Positions 1 to 7,438 of a stretch of 64,000 bases of DNA are shown here, piece after piece (position 1 is the stretch's first letter; every line of letters begins with the position of its first letter). The stretch is from IMG/VR virus record IMGVR_UViG_3300031952_000001, positions 147,983-211,982 of that record, one strand, 5' to 3'. The notes below the pieces were generated by a model. That model made no database searches. It was given only the letters and a program-made list of their open reading frames with translations, and was not told the DNA's origin. The position numbers and the translations under genes are program-made. Source of the DNA: a virus.

Positions 1-94
1 CCGTTCCCGACGAGGTGTCGTAGCACGAGTCGTACAGGGCTCCGCAGAACATGAGAGTTCCGACGCCTTGCGTTCCTCCGCCGTAAGGTACCAT
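1..94 (-). CDS. hypothetical protein, partial at window edge
   Basis: An ATG on the minus strand at 92-94 opens a frame that stays open for 31 codons to base 1, so only the N-terminus (MVPYGGGTQG, rich in Gly, Ser, Thr and Tyr) is present. The start lies one base beyond the TGA of the upstream gene at 96-98, matching the tight spacing of the rest of this minus-strand operon. No family is recognisable from so short a fragment. Confidence 0.45.
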   Translation of the reverse strand, partial: MVPYGGGTQGVGTLMFCGALYDSCYDTSSGT

Positions 95-95
95 C

Positions 96-389
96 TCAGT
101 TCTTGTCCTTTCCCGGGAACTCGATCAGCTTCCCTTCCGAGGGTTTCTCTTTGTGAGGGACCAGTTCACCGATGATGTTGCTGTCCTCCATGACCCGGCA
201 GCGGATCACAGGGACGTCCTCCCCTTCGAGATCTATGTGCGAGATTGCGAACGCCACGCAGTTGGGCTGACAAGGCTTCCCTTGCCTCCAGCAGCCCAAG
301 AAGGCGTTCAGCCGACCGTCGAGAAGGCCGAGACCAAGGCCGACATTCCCAGGGTCGGGGATCTTTTCGATGCTCAGCTTACGGAACAT
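96..389 (-). CDS. hypothetical protein, 97 aa
   Basis: The start ATG (387-389) directly abuts the stop of the exonuclease gene (390-392), so the two are probably translated from one message. The protein has a cysteine cluster (CWRQGKPCQPNC) and a charged C-terminus ending FPGKDKN. There is no membrane segment or signal peptide. I do not recognise the family; it is one of several small cysteine-containing products of this operon. Confidence 0.7.
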   Translation of the reverse strand: MFRKLSIEKIPDPGNVGLGLGLLDGRLNAFLGCWRQGKPCQPNCVAFAISHIDLEGEDVPVIRCRVMEDSNIIGELVPHKEKPSEGKLIEFPGKDKN

Positions 390-923
390 CTACTTCCCCT
401 CCAGGTTGATCTTCAGGCCCATCTTCTGCATCTCCAGGATCGCCTCGGCGTTGCCCTTGGCGTCGTCGACCGGGTGGTGCGTGTGCACGGTCTTCCGAAG
501 GCGCTTCTTCCACTCGTGGTTCCTGCCGGCGTCCTTCACCAGCCCGCAGTACAGATCTCCGATCCTGCGGGCGGAGTGCCCGAACGGGTTCTTCCCGAGG
601 AACTTGTGGAAGTAGTAGTTGATGAACGACCAGTCGAACGCCGGGTTGTCGGAGATGAACACCGGCTTGTTTGGAGAGACCCACACCACCCAGTTCAGGA
701 ATTCCAGCATCGTTCTCTTGGGCTCCTGGAACTTCAGGTGCATCTCTCTGGTGGTGCTGCTGACCGAGAGCGCTTCCGGGATCCACAGGTCCGAGATCGG
801 AGCCGTCTGGCCGTAGAAGGTCCTGCTCAGCTCGGGCTCGACGACGACGGCACCGAAGCTCACCATCGAGTACAGACCAGGGCACGGCCCATCCGACTCA
901 ACATCCATCGAGATGAAGCTCAT
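390..923 (-). CDS. DEDDh-type 3'-5' exonuclease (DnaQ-like/RNase-T-like)
   Basis: Predicted to remove nucleotides from 3' ends of DNA or RNA using two metal ions. The RNase H-like DEDDh residues are visible: D7 and E9 in MDVESDG, D92/D97 in SDNPAFDW, and the ExoIII motif HHPVDDAKGNAE (His149 or His150, D154). At 177 aa it is a stand-alone domain with no polymerase attached. The layout resembles small phage and mycobacterial 3'-5' exoribonucleases of the Rv2179c type more than polymerase proofreading subunits. It overlaps the preceding gene (920-1204) by 4 bp, so translation is likely coupled. A role in host RNA or DNA turnover is inference. Confidence 0.85.
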   Translation of the reverse strand: MSFISMDVESDGPCPGLYSMVSFGAVVVEPELSRTFYGQTAPISDLWIPEALSVSSTTREMHLKFQEPKRTMLEFLNWVVWVSPNKPVFISDNPAFDWSFINYYFHKFLGKNPFGHSARRIGDLYCGLVKDAGRNHEWKKRLRKTVHTHHPVDDAKGNAEAILEMQKMGLKINLEGK

Positions 924-1204
924 GTCCTCAGGTCCCTCCCGCAGTAGGGGCAGAAGCTGTAATTCCCCTTGGCGTGCATGTCACTGTGGAGGACCTCCTC
1001 CACGCAAGGGAAAGCCGCTTCTGCGCGTTCCTGCATCGCCGTTCGACCCAAGGCGAGCCACTCCCGCAGGCCGTCCACCAGCTCCTTGTCGTTCTCGACG
1101 ACCTTGCCGTGGACTAGGATGTCCCCGCACTCCTTGAGTTCCAAGATCGGCTCGGCGCTCTTGTCGGGGAAGTGAAAGGTGATGCTGCGACCCATTTCTC
1201 TCAT
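920..1204 (-). CDS. hypothetical protein with C-terminal CxxC, 94 aa
   Basis: I chose the ATG at 1202-1204 because it overlaps the TGA of the upstream gene (1201-1203) in an ATGA arrangement; a longer frame upstream would run through that gene. The C-terminus carries FCPYCGRDLR, half of a zinc ribbon, with a single Cys earlier (ECGD). The function is unknown. Confidence 0.7.
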   Translation of the reverse strand: MREMGRSITFHFPDKSAEPILELKECGDILVHGKVVENDKELVDGLREWLALGRTAMQERAEAAFPCVEEVLHSDMHAKGNYSFCPYCGRDLRT

Positions 1205-1548
1205 GATGGCTTCACTTTCTTTTTCAAGGCCTCGATGCCGGCGTGGACGAGCTTCTCCAGAGCCTTCCACTCCTCCTTGCAGTAGTCTGCGGTGCCGACG
1301 GCCTTGGTCCACAGCCTGTGTAGGATCGCGTCTCCATAATCGTGGGGTTTGGGTCCGGCCCACTTGCACTCCGGGCACTCATCGAGCTTCTCCGGATCGA
1401 GATCCGCGAGGCGGATTCGGAACCCACACTTTCCGCAGACGTAGTGCCAAGGTCCTACCCGGAACCCACTGCCGAAGAAGTCCCGGTCGATGACATCCCG
1501 GATCATGCAGCTGACCCACGGAGGCGGTGTCTGGCTCGGGTCAACCAT
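1201..1548 (-). CDS. zinc-ribbon protein, 115 aa
   Basis: Two CxxC knuckles (CGKCGF near residue 39 and CPECKW near residue 60) form a classical zinc ribbon, followed by a helical C-terminal half ending in a lysine run. Such proteins often bind nucleic acid, but nothing here shows a partner. The start overlaps the end of the upstream gene (1541-1804) by 8 bp. Confidence 0.75.
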   Translation of the reverse strand: MVDPSQTPPPWVSCMIRDVIDRDFFGSGFRVGPWHYVCGKCGFRIRLADLDPEKLDECPECKWAGPKPHDYGDAILHRLWTKAVGTADYCKEEWKALEKLVHAGIEALKKKVKPS

Positions 1549-1804
1549 GTGATACCTCGTCGTATGCGCAGTCGTTGCAGTAGTCGGTGCTGCCCATCCC
1601 GAGGCAGGCTCCGAAGACGTGCCGGCAGCCAGGGCATTGAAACACGATCCCGCAGTTGCCGTCGCACCCTTCGTCGTGGCGTACCTTGAGACCGCTCGGA
1701 GCCCAGTCGAGGCAGTTGACCTTCCCTGCGCAGCGCTCCAGCTGAGGGTCTTCCTGCATGCAGTGGGCGCGGTTGGCGCACCTTCCTGTACCGAACTTCT
1801 TCAT
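1541..1804 (-). CDS. cysteine-rich small protein, 87 aa
   Basis: Eleven cysteines in 87 residues, including QCPGCRH and YCNDCAY, suggest two or more bound zinc ions. There is no signal peptide, so secretion with disulfides is unlikely. It lies 3 bp downstream of the 422-aa gene in the same operon. No family assignment is possible. Confidence 0.7.
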   Translation of the reverse strand: MKKFGTGRCANRAHCMQEDPQLERCAGKVNCLDWAPSGLKVRHDEGCDGNCGIVFQCPGCRHVFGACLGMGSTDYCNDCAYDEVSHG

Positions 1805-1807
1805 GGC

Positions 1808-3076
1808 CTACCAGAGCACCGAGAGGGTCGGCAGCGCGTTCGTGTAGGAGTTCTCCACGACGGCCTTCTCCTTGAAGTGCCGCAGCTCGACGAGGTACGA
1901 GAAGCGCTCCTCGAAGGGGCTGACGCGCTCGGTCTGGGACACGATCCGGGCCATGTCCTTGATCCAGCACCGTCCCGCCTCATGGACGACAGGGTAGACC
2001 TTTCCCTCGTTGCCGGGTTGATTGATCCCGCTGAGTGGGGTGATCAGTATCTTCTTGATCGGCAGATCCTTCTTGGTCTCGACCAGCTCCCACTTCTCGG
2101 GGTTCGGATCCGGGATCGAGACCTCTCTGCCGGAGGCGAGCACAATGGTCGCGCTCCAGGTCTCCTTGAGGGAGGACTTCGATATGTCCCGGTCCCACTC
2201 GACCACGTCGAAGGAGAACTTGGGAAATATATTCATATTCATGCCCAGATTCTTGGTCATCTCCGCGGCTCGCTGTATTCGTATGTCGGCCAGCTTCCCC
2301 TCCATGTCGAGCCGGTACTCCTCCCCCACCTCGTCCACCAGGGACTTGTACTCGGCCATGTGTTCTTTCGGGATGCGGAGGCCTCGGTCCAGGATGTCCT
2401 TCATCTCTCTCAGACGGATCTTCATGGCCTCCCTCCGTGCTGCATCCCCGGGGATCTTAACCGTGAATTCGCTACCATCACCGAAGACTTCCTTCGACAT
2501 GCCGTACGACTCGGCGAACAGCGCGAGCTTCTCGGCCGTGGAACGCTTCTGCACCTCGGGGTTCGGCTTCTCGAACCCGTGAGCCACGGCCTCTTGCTTT
2601 TCGAAGTGATCTCGATCCACCTGGAGAAGCTCCTTCTTCACCCCGAGAGCTGCAAACATGCGCCTTTCGGCATACGCGAGGTCCGCGTTGAAGTAGCCCT
2701 CCTTGAACAGGGATGCTGCGAGAGGGATCTTCTCGATTCTCTCCCGCGTGATGGGGGTGTTCGGGAGGATCGGCCCCGAAACCAGGTCTTCGAACTTCGT
2801 TCGAGGAACGTCCTTCACCGAAAGATCCTTCTCCTTCGGTGTCAGATGGCTCAGCTCCAAGGACTTGGTGGTCTTCCTGTGTTTCAGAAGGAGGTCATCC
2901 TCCGCAAACCACCGGGCCACTCCGGAGTACGCATCCATGTCGAGTACCACCCCCACGAGGTTCATGGGGTCGTCGGTGCACTGGATACGGGGGATTTTTA
3001 CGATCCCCATGGCACCGTGATACTCCTTACCTTCCGCGTTGACCCGTACCGCGTCACCTTCTTGGAACTTCGACAT
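1808..3076 (-). CDS. hypothetical protein with N-terminal KOW/SH3-like segment, 422 aa
   Basis: This is the longest product of the left operon. The first 35 residues (GDAVRVNAEGKEYHG then MGIVK) look like a KOW or small SH3-like barrel of the kind found in nucleic-acid-associated proteins. The remainder is charged and helical, with no catalytic motif I can name. I chose the ATG at 3074-3076, which leaves one base after the stop of the 57-aa gene upstream; an in-frame GTG at 3086-3088 is possible but poorly placed relative to a Shine-Dalgarno sequence. Confidence 0.75.
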   Translation of the reverse strand: MSKFQEGDAVRVNAEGKEYHGAMGIVKIPRIQCTDDPMNLVGVVLDMDAYSGVARWFAEDDLLLKHRKTTKSLELSHLTPKEKDLSVKDVPRTKFEDLVSGPILPNTPITRERIEKIPLAASLFKEGYFNADLAYAERRMFAALGVKKELLQVDRDHFEKQEAVAHGFEKPNPEVQKRSTAEKLALFAESYGMSKEVFGDGSEFTVKIPGDAARREAMKIRLREMKDILDRGLRIPKEHMAEYKSLVDEVGEEYRLDMEGKLADIRIQRAAEMTKNLGMNMNIFPKFSFDVVEWDRDISKSSLKETWSATIVLASGREVSIPDPNPEKWELVETKKDLPIKKILITPLSGINQPGNEGKVYPVVHEAGRCWIKDMARIVSQTERVSPFEERFSYLVELRHFKEKAVVENSYTNALPTLSVLW

Positions 3077-3077
3077 C

Positions 3078-3251
3078 CTACTTCCCACCTTTCAGCTTCT
3101 CGGCTTCCTGGTCGATCAGCTCTCGGGTCACGTTCGGGTTGTGGAGGCTCACGTTGCCGTGGGCGAAGCTGCGGCGCTGCTCCTCGCGCTCCTCGTCCGA
3201 CATCTCGTACCCGTCGGCCCGCTTGAGGATCTTCCTCATCTTCTCATCCAT
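3078..3251 (-). CDS. small hypothetical protein, 57 aa
   Basis: A short, highly charged frame starting MDEKMRKILKRADG and ending EKLKGGK fits exactly between its neighbours. Its ATG (3249-3251) overlaps the 168-aa gene by 8 bp, and its TAG (3078-3080) is one base from the next ATG. This phasing, repeated through the operon, supports a real gene despite its size. Confidence 0.65.
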   Translation of the reverse strand: MDEKMRKILKRADGYEMSDEEREEQRRSFAHGNVSLHNPNVTRELIDQEAEKLKGGK

Positions 3252-3750
3252 TGCTGTCCCCCGGGTCCACCCCGAGCCAAGCCTTGCGAAGGTGCTTCTC
3301 CAGATCGGGGTTCAGTTCCTCCTCGGCCAGCTTGCAGGTCTCGCAGGGAATCGTCTGCCGGTGAGGGCAGTCGTCGCAGGCCCTCTTGATGATGTCGATC
3401 ATCTGCTTCCCGAGCTTGTCGACGTTCTCGCAGATCGTTTTGGTCGCCTGGATGAAGGTCTTCGCTGCCTTCTCGGAGATGACGTCCTTGTTCATCTCGA
3501 TGACCGCCTTCGCATCGGCCAGCTTCTCCTCCAGAGAAGCGATCTTCTCGGCCGCGGTCTTGACGTCGCCCTCGCAGTCGGAGAGGTCGAAGGCGGTCTC
3601 GTCGTAGAGCTGCTCGTGCTCGTCCTGCATGTTGCTCAGCTCCAAGCCGCTTAGATCACCAATCGGCGGGTCCCCGATGAACAGGGCTCCGCGGAGGGTA
3701 CGGATCATGTTGAGCAGCTCTTCCCGGGTGATGTCCTTCGACTCACGCAT
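3244..3750 (-). CDS. coiled-coil protein with C-terminal cysteine cluster, 168 aa
   Basis: The ATG at 3748-3750 is chosen because it overlaps the upstream gene's stop region by 8 bp; longer upstream reading looks like a shadow of that gene. Residues about 45-120 form a long amphipathic helix (AAEKIASLEEKLADAKAV), followed by CDDCPHRQTIPCETC, which could hold a zinc ion. A scaffold or DNA-associated role is possible but not shown. Confidence 0.7.
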   Translation of the reverse strand: MRESKDITREELLNMIRTLRGALFIGDPPIGDLSGLELSNMQDEHEQLYDETAFDLSDCEGDVKTAAEKIASLEEKLADAKAVIEMNKDVISEKAAKTFIQATKTICENVDKLGKQMIDIIKRACDDCPHRQTIPCETCKLAEEELNPDLEKHLRKAWLGVDPGDSNG

Positions 3751-4225
3751 TCGAGGCCTGACCTTCCTGCTGCTCCTCGGCGAGAACTTTGTCGTTGAGG
3801 CCTTCAGCCGCCCCATGGGCACTGTGTTCCTCCGCAAGAACTTTATCGAAAATGCCGATGACCCGGGGAGCCTGCTTCCGGGCATACTCCCGCTCGGCGG
3901 CATTCAGGCCTCTGTACACCTCGAAGGCGGCCCTGAGGGACTTCTCCTCGGGTGTGAGGCTGTCCTTCTTCTTCTGGCGTTCGGAGTAGAAGTCCCGACG
4001 TTTCTGGAAGTAGGCCTTCTCCTGGCTCTCGAACTCCAGCATGGCTGCGAGTACCTTCTCTCCGACGGCCTTGGCGTTCTCGATGCTGTCGAAGGCCTGT
4101 CCCTCCTCCCAGGCACCCCCGGGGAGCCTCCAGGACAGCCAGAACTGCCCCTCGCGCTCCTGGATGCGAGCCTGGGCGTTGCCCTCACCGCACCGCAGGC
4201 AACCGTCTTTCCGCTTCCACTTCAC
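3743..4225 (-). CDS. hypothetical protein, first gene of the minus-strand operon, 160 aa
   Basis: An apparent ATG upstream (4285) would lie inside the promoter, so I take the GTG at 4223-4225, preceded by AAAGGTGG. The protein begins VKWKRKDGCLRCGEGN, with a CxxC near residue 9, then a mid-section resembling a small beta domain (QFWLSWRLPGG), then a charged helical C-terminus containing DKVLAEE twice, an internal repeat. The function is unknown. It should be the first product from the early promoter at 4257-4285. Confidence 0.7.
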   Translation of the reverse strand: MKWKRKDGCLRCGEGNAQARIQEREGQFWLSWRLPGGAWEEGQAFDSIENAKAVGEKVLAAMLEFESQEKAYFQKRRDFYSERQKKKDSLTPEEKSLRAAFEVYRGLNAAEREYARKQAPRVIGIFDKVLAEEHSAHGAAEGLNDKVLAEEQQEGQASNA

Positions 4226-4256
4226 TGGACCACCTTTCGCAATGCCGGACCTGGCA

Positions 4257-4285
4257 ACTATAAGTATGCCTGCTGCGGAAGTCAA
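4257..4285 (-). promoter_or_regulatory. early sigma70-type promoter for the left operon
   Basis: Read on the minus strand: TTGACT at 4285-4280, a 17-bp spacer, then TATAGT at 4262-4257. It is back-to-back with the rightward promoter 26 bp away and shares flanking bases with it (TTGACTTCC and GGCAT), suggesting a duplicated promoter cassette. Confidence 0.85.
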
Positions 4286-4311
4286 GACCCTCTTTTGGAG
4301 ATTTTCTGCCC

Positions 4312-4340
4312 TTGACTTCCTGATGGGGCATGATTATAGT
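4312..4340 (+). promoter_or_regulatory. early sigma70-type promoter
   Basis: TTGACT (4312-4317), 17-bp spacer, TATAGT (4335-4340). It drives the rightward early genes starting at 4400. Confidence 0.85.
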
Positions 4341-4399
4341 TCCCTGGTGGGGAAGGCAGGTGTGTAGTGAGCAACAACTCGAAGACCAAGGAGCACAAG

Positions 4400-4612
4400 A
4401 TGCCGGCAAACAAGGCGGGGAAGGGTTTGGTTCTGAAAGCCTATGACCCCAAGACGGGGTGGCTCGCACAGGGGATCACGACGGAGGACCTGTCAAAGGT
4501 TATGAGGGGCCTGCGCAAGGCCTTGACCGAAGCAGGGTTCGCCCCCGAGGAGACAAGTGAAATCCTGGTCTCTTGGTTCCAGGCGCAGAACTTCTTCGCT
4601 CTCCCCAAGTAG
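4400..4612 (+). CDS. hypothetical early protein, 70 aa
   Basis: First gene behind the rightward early promoter. I prefer the ATG at 4400 because AAGGAG sits six bases ahead; an in-frame GTG at 4367 would add 11 residues. The protein is basic at the start (MPANKAGKGLVLKAY) and then helical (EDLSKVMRGLRKALTEAG). Small early phage proteins of this kind often target host enzymes, but nothing in the sequence says which. Confidence 0.65.
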   Translation: MPANKAGKGLVLKAYDPKTGWLAQGITTEDLSKVMRGLRKALTEAGFAPEETSEILVSWFQAQNFFALPK

Positions 4613-4621
4613 GATCGGGAC

Positions 4622-4915
4622 ATGTCGAAATCCACCCCCATGATGTTCTCGACGTTCGGGTCCATGCGTAGCCCGGACGCCTCTCATGAGGTGAGGGTTC
4701 TCGAAAAAGTCCTCTTCGGAGCCAAAGTGAGGATCATCATCGATCCGGGGATGCCGCCCGATGAGCTGCGGTTGACCTCTCCTGCGGATGACAGCGTACT
4801 TTCCGAAATCAATGACATCAAGGTCCTGGAGGACGGCTCCGTCACCTACAAGGCCTCCTTGAAGATGCCTTTGAAGTACATCACCGTCGATCTCAGGGAT
4901 CCGGAGGGAAAATGA
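4622..4915 (+). CDS. hypothetical protein, 97 aa
   Basis: Follows the previous gene by 9 bp and overlaps the next by 4 bp (ATGA). It has alternating hydrophobic beta-like stretches (VLFGAKVRIIIDPGM, SLKMPLKYITVDL) and no cysteine pair or membrane segment. The family is not recognised. Confidence 0.7.
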   Translation: MSKSTPMMFSTFGSMRSPDASHEVRVLEKVLFGAKVRIIIDPGMPPDELRLTSPADDSVLSEINDIKVLEDGSVTYKASLKMPLKYITVDLRDPEGK

Positions 4916-5268
4916 GCGAGTGCGACCGACCGTTCACCTTGGAGGACTACCAACGCGACTGCGGGTACGGGCCCATCGATAAGATGGACTTCAAGGAGAC
5001 CTACGAGTTCCTCGACTGGATGAAGGTCGACGCGGAGGGGTTCCTGCGTGACGACAACCAGTGGCAGGTGGTCGCTCTCCTCCGGCAGAGGGGCAGGGTG
5101 CCCTTCCTTTCGGAGATGCCGGATCGTGAAGAGTTCGCTCCGCAGGACCTACCGTTCATCCGGCCGGGAGTGAAGCTGACGCAGTACCGCGGCCGGACGC
5201 ACATGCCTGGAGGCACGCGGATGAAGGGGTCGTTCTGGATCGTAGAGCTGGAGGAGGGACAAGGATGA
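4912..5268 (+). CDS. hypothetical protein, 118 aa
   Basis: An acidic, aromatic-rich protein (FKETYEFLDWMKVD, then a Gly/Arg-rich stretch near residue 95). It is joined to both neighbours by ATGA overlaps, so it belongs to one translationally coupled early operon. The function is unknown. Confidence 0.7.
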   Translation: MSECDRPFTLEDYQRDCGYGPIDKMDFKETYEFLDWMKVDAEGFLRDDNQWQVVALLRQRGRVPFLSEMPDREEFAPQDLPFIRPGVKLTQYRGRTHMPGGTRMKGSFWIVELEEGQG

Positions 5269-5621
5269 GCAGGTACGAGAATAGCTGGACCACCGAGTCC
5301 GACGGCAACGAAGTTCGATTCGGTCCGGTACGCATCGAGGTGAAAATCCGCAGGAAGCATGACCTCCGGGCAGGGAAGGACCTCGGGAACGTGGTCGACA
5401 TCTGTATCGGTCTGACCTCGGCGGAGTCCTCGCACATCGATGTGCCTCTCCAGCCGCCCGGAGAGCCTCTGGACGAAGAGCGCGCCAAGGAAATCGAGAC
5501 GGGGATCGCGTTCCTCTTGGAACCGGTCTGCGCCCGTTTCCTGGGTGAGCTGCGAGAGGCCCTCACTCTGGGGGCTCAGGTGTCGGCGGACAGGCTCCGC
5601 GAGCGCAAGGAGCACCCATGA
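5265..5621 (+). CDS. hypothetical protein, 118 aa
   Basis: The N-terminal half looks beta-rich (NEVRFGPVRIEVKIRRK) and the C-terminal half helical (AFLLEPVCARFLGELREAL). It overlaps the lipoprotein gene by ATGA. No family recognised. Confidence 0.7.
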   Translation: MSRYENSWTTESDGNEVRFGPVRIEVKIRRKHDLRAGKDLGNVVDICIGLTSAESSHIDVPLQPPGEPLDEERAKEIETGIAFLLEPVCARFLGELREALTLGAQVSADRLRERKEHP

Positions 5622-5920
5622 GGTGCTTCCTGATCGCCCTGGTGGTGTTCTGCTCTGGGTGCTTGGACCGGGCTAATTGTGACGACAACGCCCGGCAGCT
5701 CTATCCGGGTAGAAAGGTTGAAGTCCTTGAGGCGTCCTCTGAGCAGATCTACATCATCGACGGGAAGTACGCCGTTGGGTGTTCGGGAAGCGACTCTAGT
5801 GACTTCATCAGGATGAGCTGGAGGCCTTGGAAGGACTCTTGGTGCGATCACCATTGGTCGGGGCATGAGAACTACCAGAAGTGGTGTGTCCCCCCGAAAA
5901 CCCCCGAAAAGGCCCCTTGA
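5618..5920 (+). CDS. putative lipoprotein, 100 aa
   Basis: The N-terminus MRCFLIALVVFCSGC is a short lipoprotein signal with lipobox FCSGC, so Cys15 would be lipidated and the rest exposed in the periplasm or on the surface. The mature part has several cysteines and a Trp/His-rich segment (WCDHHWSGHENYQKWC) that could form disulfides. Phage lipoproteins can exclude superinfecting phage or act as lysis accessories; that role is inference from the signal alone. It is the last gene of the first rightward operon, and its stop overlaps the next promoter's -35 box. Confidence 0.7.
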   Translation: MRCFLIALVVFCSGCLDRANCDDNARQLYPGRKVEVLEASSEQIYIIDGKYAVGCSGSDSSDFIRMSWRPWKDSWCDHHWSGHENYQKWCVPPKTPEKAP

Positions 5921-5944
5921 CTTCTTGTTAAGGCTGACTATAGT
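5917..5944 (+). promoter_or_regulatory. early sigma70-type promoter
   Basis: TTGACT (5917-5922), 16-bp spacer, TATAGT (5939-5944). The TGA within the -35 box is also the stop codon of the lipoprotein gene. Confidence 0.8.
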
Positions 5945-5964
5945 ATCCAGCTAGGAGGTGAAAG

Positions 5965-6177
5965 ATGTTCGAGCAATCACTTTTCTGGGAATCCTTCGAG
6001 CGCTACTTTCTCGATAAGTGGGATCTCTACTTCTCGAAGCAGGCCGACGGGGTGCTGGTTCGGTTGTGGGTCCGTGCGTGGGACAGAACCTTCCGAATCA
6101 CACATGACGACAAGGTCGTTTACGAAGGCATCTCTCAAACGACGGTCGAGAAGTATCTGTTAGGTGGTGTGCCGTGA
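5965..6177 (+). CDS. hypothetical protein, 70 aa
   Basis: Strong AGGAGG ahead of the ATG. A small aromatic-rich protein (SFERYFLDKWDLYFSKQ) with beta-like strands after residue 30. It overlaps the next gene by 4 bp (GTGA). Unrecognised. Confidence 0.7.
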   Translation: MFEQSLFWESFERYFLDKWDLYFSKQADGVLVRLWVRAWDRTFRITHDDKVVYEGISQTTVEKYLLGGVP

Positions 6178-6509
6178 GCGAGGAAGACCTTCAGCTCTGC
6201 TCGGAGTGCCACACGGCCAAGCTGGGTCTCTTCAAAGATCCGTATTCCGGAAGGTCTTGCTGCTCGCGCTGCTGGACACAACGGGCTCTCGACGCCGAGA
6301 GGGCGCTGCGTGAGCAGAAGAGGATCTACGTGGTCCTGTCCTTGACGAACACGCAGAACGGCATGGCTATCGGGCCGGTCAACCCGGGAGCCTTCTGGAC
6401 CAAGGAAGAGGCAGCTCGCCAGGTCGAGAACCTCATGAAGATGGGGGAAGCGGCGTGGGCGGAGACCGTGGCTTTAGGTCACTTCGACTTGGAGGAGGAG
6501 CCCGAGTGA
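6174..6509 (+). CDS. zinc-finger-like protein, 111 aa
   Basis: GTG start overlapping the upstream stop. The N-terminus has CSECHTAKLGLF then CCSRC, a treble-clef or ribbon-like four-cysteine arrangement within residues 9-35. It is followed by a helix and a beta segment (KRIYVVLSLTNTQNG). The function is unknown; nucleic-acid or protein binding is plausible. Confidence 0.7.
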   Translation: MSEEDLQLCSECHTAKLGLFKDPYSGRSCCSRCWTQRALDAERALREQKRIYVVLSLTNTQNGMAIGPVNPGAFWTKEEAARQVENLMKMGEAAWAETVALGHFDLEEEPE

Positions 6510-6697
6510 ACGGAGTCCTCTTCACGCTTACTCCTCAACCGGACTGGACCGGCCAGGTGAGCTGTTCCTGCGGGAACCTGATCCCGCACCCGCCGAACCC
6601 GGAGAACGGAACTCGGATCGGGTGCATAGTCTGCAACGCGGTCTACATGTACGCGATGGACAAGCAGTGGGTGCCCGTAAAAGACGACGAGGGCTGA
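6506..6697 (+). CDS. zinc-ribbon mini-protein, 63 aa
   Basis: The GTG at 6506 overlaps the TGA of the preceding gene. CSCGN near residue 21 and CIVCN near residue 42 make a compact zinc ribbon that occupies nearly the whole protein. The longer upstream reading is a shadow of the neighbour and was dropped. Confidence 0.7.
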   Translation: MNGVLFTLTPQPDWTGQVSCSCGNLIPHPPNPENGTRIGCIVCNAVYMYAMDKQWVPVKDDEG

Positions 6698-6710
6698 AAG
6701 GAAGGTCTCG

Positions 6711-7208
6711 ATGAAGCAAGTGATGATGTACGTTTCGGACGAGTTCCACGAGATGCTCGCCACGCACATGATCGGCGACGAGGTCTTGATCTACGGCATG
6801 GACTTCTACTTCGACAGCTTCAGGACGGAACCTCTCTACTCCGAGTCCGAAGGTGAGGACATCCCGGTGCTCACCTGCAACGCGGCCTTCCGTGCGATGA
6901 CGGTGGGCAAGGGTCGCACCGCGACCGAGCACATCAAGGAGAATGATCGCCTGTCCGCTGCCTTGAAGGACTCGATGCAGGAGCGCGCGGAGCGTGTCGC
7001 TGAGGCGCAGGGTTGGAGCTTCTGCGAGGGTGTCGGGCTCGCTCTTCGGAACATCAACGGCGAGATCGTTCCGTGCAACGAGGAGACCCGAAGGATCCTC
7101 CGAACCACGACGGTGTCCGAGCTGCTCGATGGGGAGAAGCGCGGGATCACGCAGAAGGACTACGACGACGTCGAGGAGTGCTTCGAGCTTAGAGTGGAGA
7201 AGAAGTGA
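6711..7208 (+). CDS. hypothetical protein, 165 aa
   Basis: Begins with a beta/helix segment (MKQVMMYVSDEFHEMLATH), then a helical charged core (RLSAALKDSMQERAERVAEA). There is no catalytic motif. It overlaps the 59-aa gene by 4 bp (GTGA). Confidence 0.7.
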   Translation: MKQVMMYVSDEFHEMLATHMIGDEVLIYGMDFYFDSFRTEPLYSESEGEDIPVLTCNAAFRAMTVGKGRTATEHIKENDRLSAALKDSMQERAERVAEAQGWSFCEGVGLALRNINGEIVPCNEETRRILRTTTVSELLDGEKRGITQKDYDDVEECFELRVEKK

Positions 7209-7384
7209 AGCTCCAGACCCTCAAGAAGAAGGCTAAGTGGGCCCTGAAGCACCGGCCGCTCTCTCTGGAGACCAAGCGGATGCTCGAAGAGCTACTCACG
7301 AACCCTCACCCCGAGAGCCTCCCGCCGGAAGCTCTGGAGCTGATCCGCCAGAAAGTGCAACCCGAGCTTTCCCCGACCCCTTGA
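7205..7384 (+). CDS. small basic hypothetical protein, 59 aa
   Basis: GTG start overlapping the previous stop. Lysine-rich N-terminus (VKLQTLKKKAKWALKHR), then a helix (ETKRMLEELLTN) and a proline-rich tail. Its TGA (7382-7384) lies inside the -35 box of the next early promoter, the same arrangement as at 5917. Confidence 0.6.
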   Translation: MKLQTLKKKAKWALKHRPLSLETKRMLEELLTNPHPESLPPEALELIRQKVQPELSPTP

Positions 7385-7408
7385 CACACCAAAATTGATG
7401 GTTACATT
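7381..7408 (+). promoter_or_regulatory. early sigma70-type promoter
   Basis: TTGACA (7381-7386), 16-bp spacer, TACATT (7403-7408), ahead of the ATPase/peptidase gene at 7439. Confidence 0.65.
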
Positions 7409-7438
7409 AGTAGGCAGGGAAGAACAAGGAGGTTCGGG

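Noticed and set aside
1619-3226. 535-codon plus-strand open frame
   Set aside because: Antisense shadow of the 422-aa minus-strand gene; Arg/Leu/Gly-rich composition without start signals.
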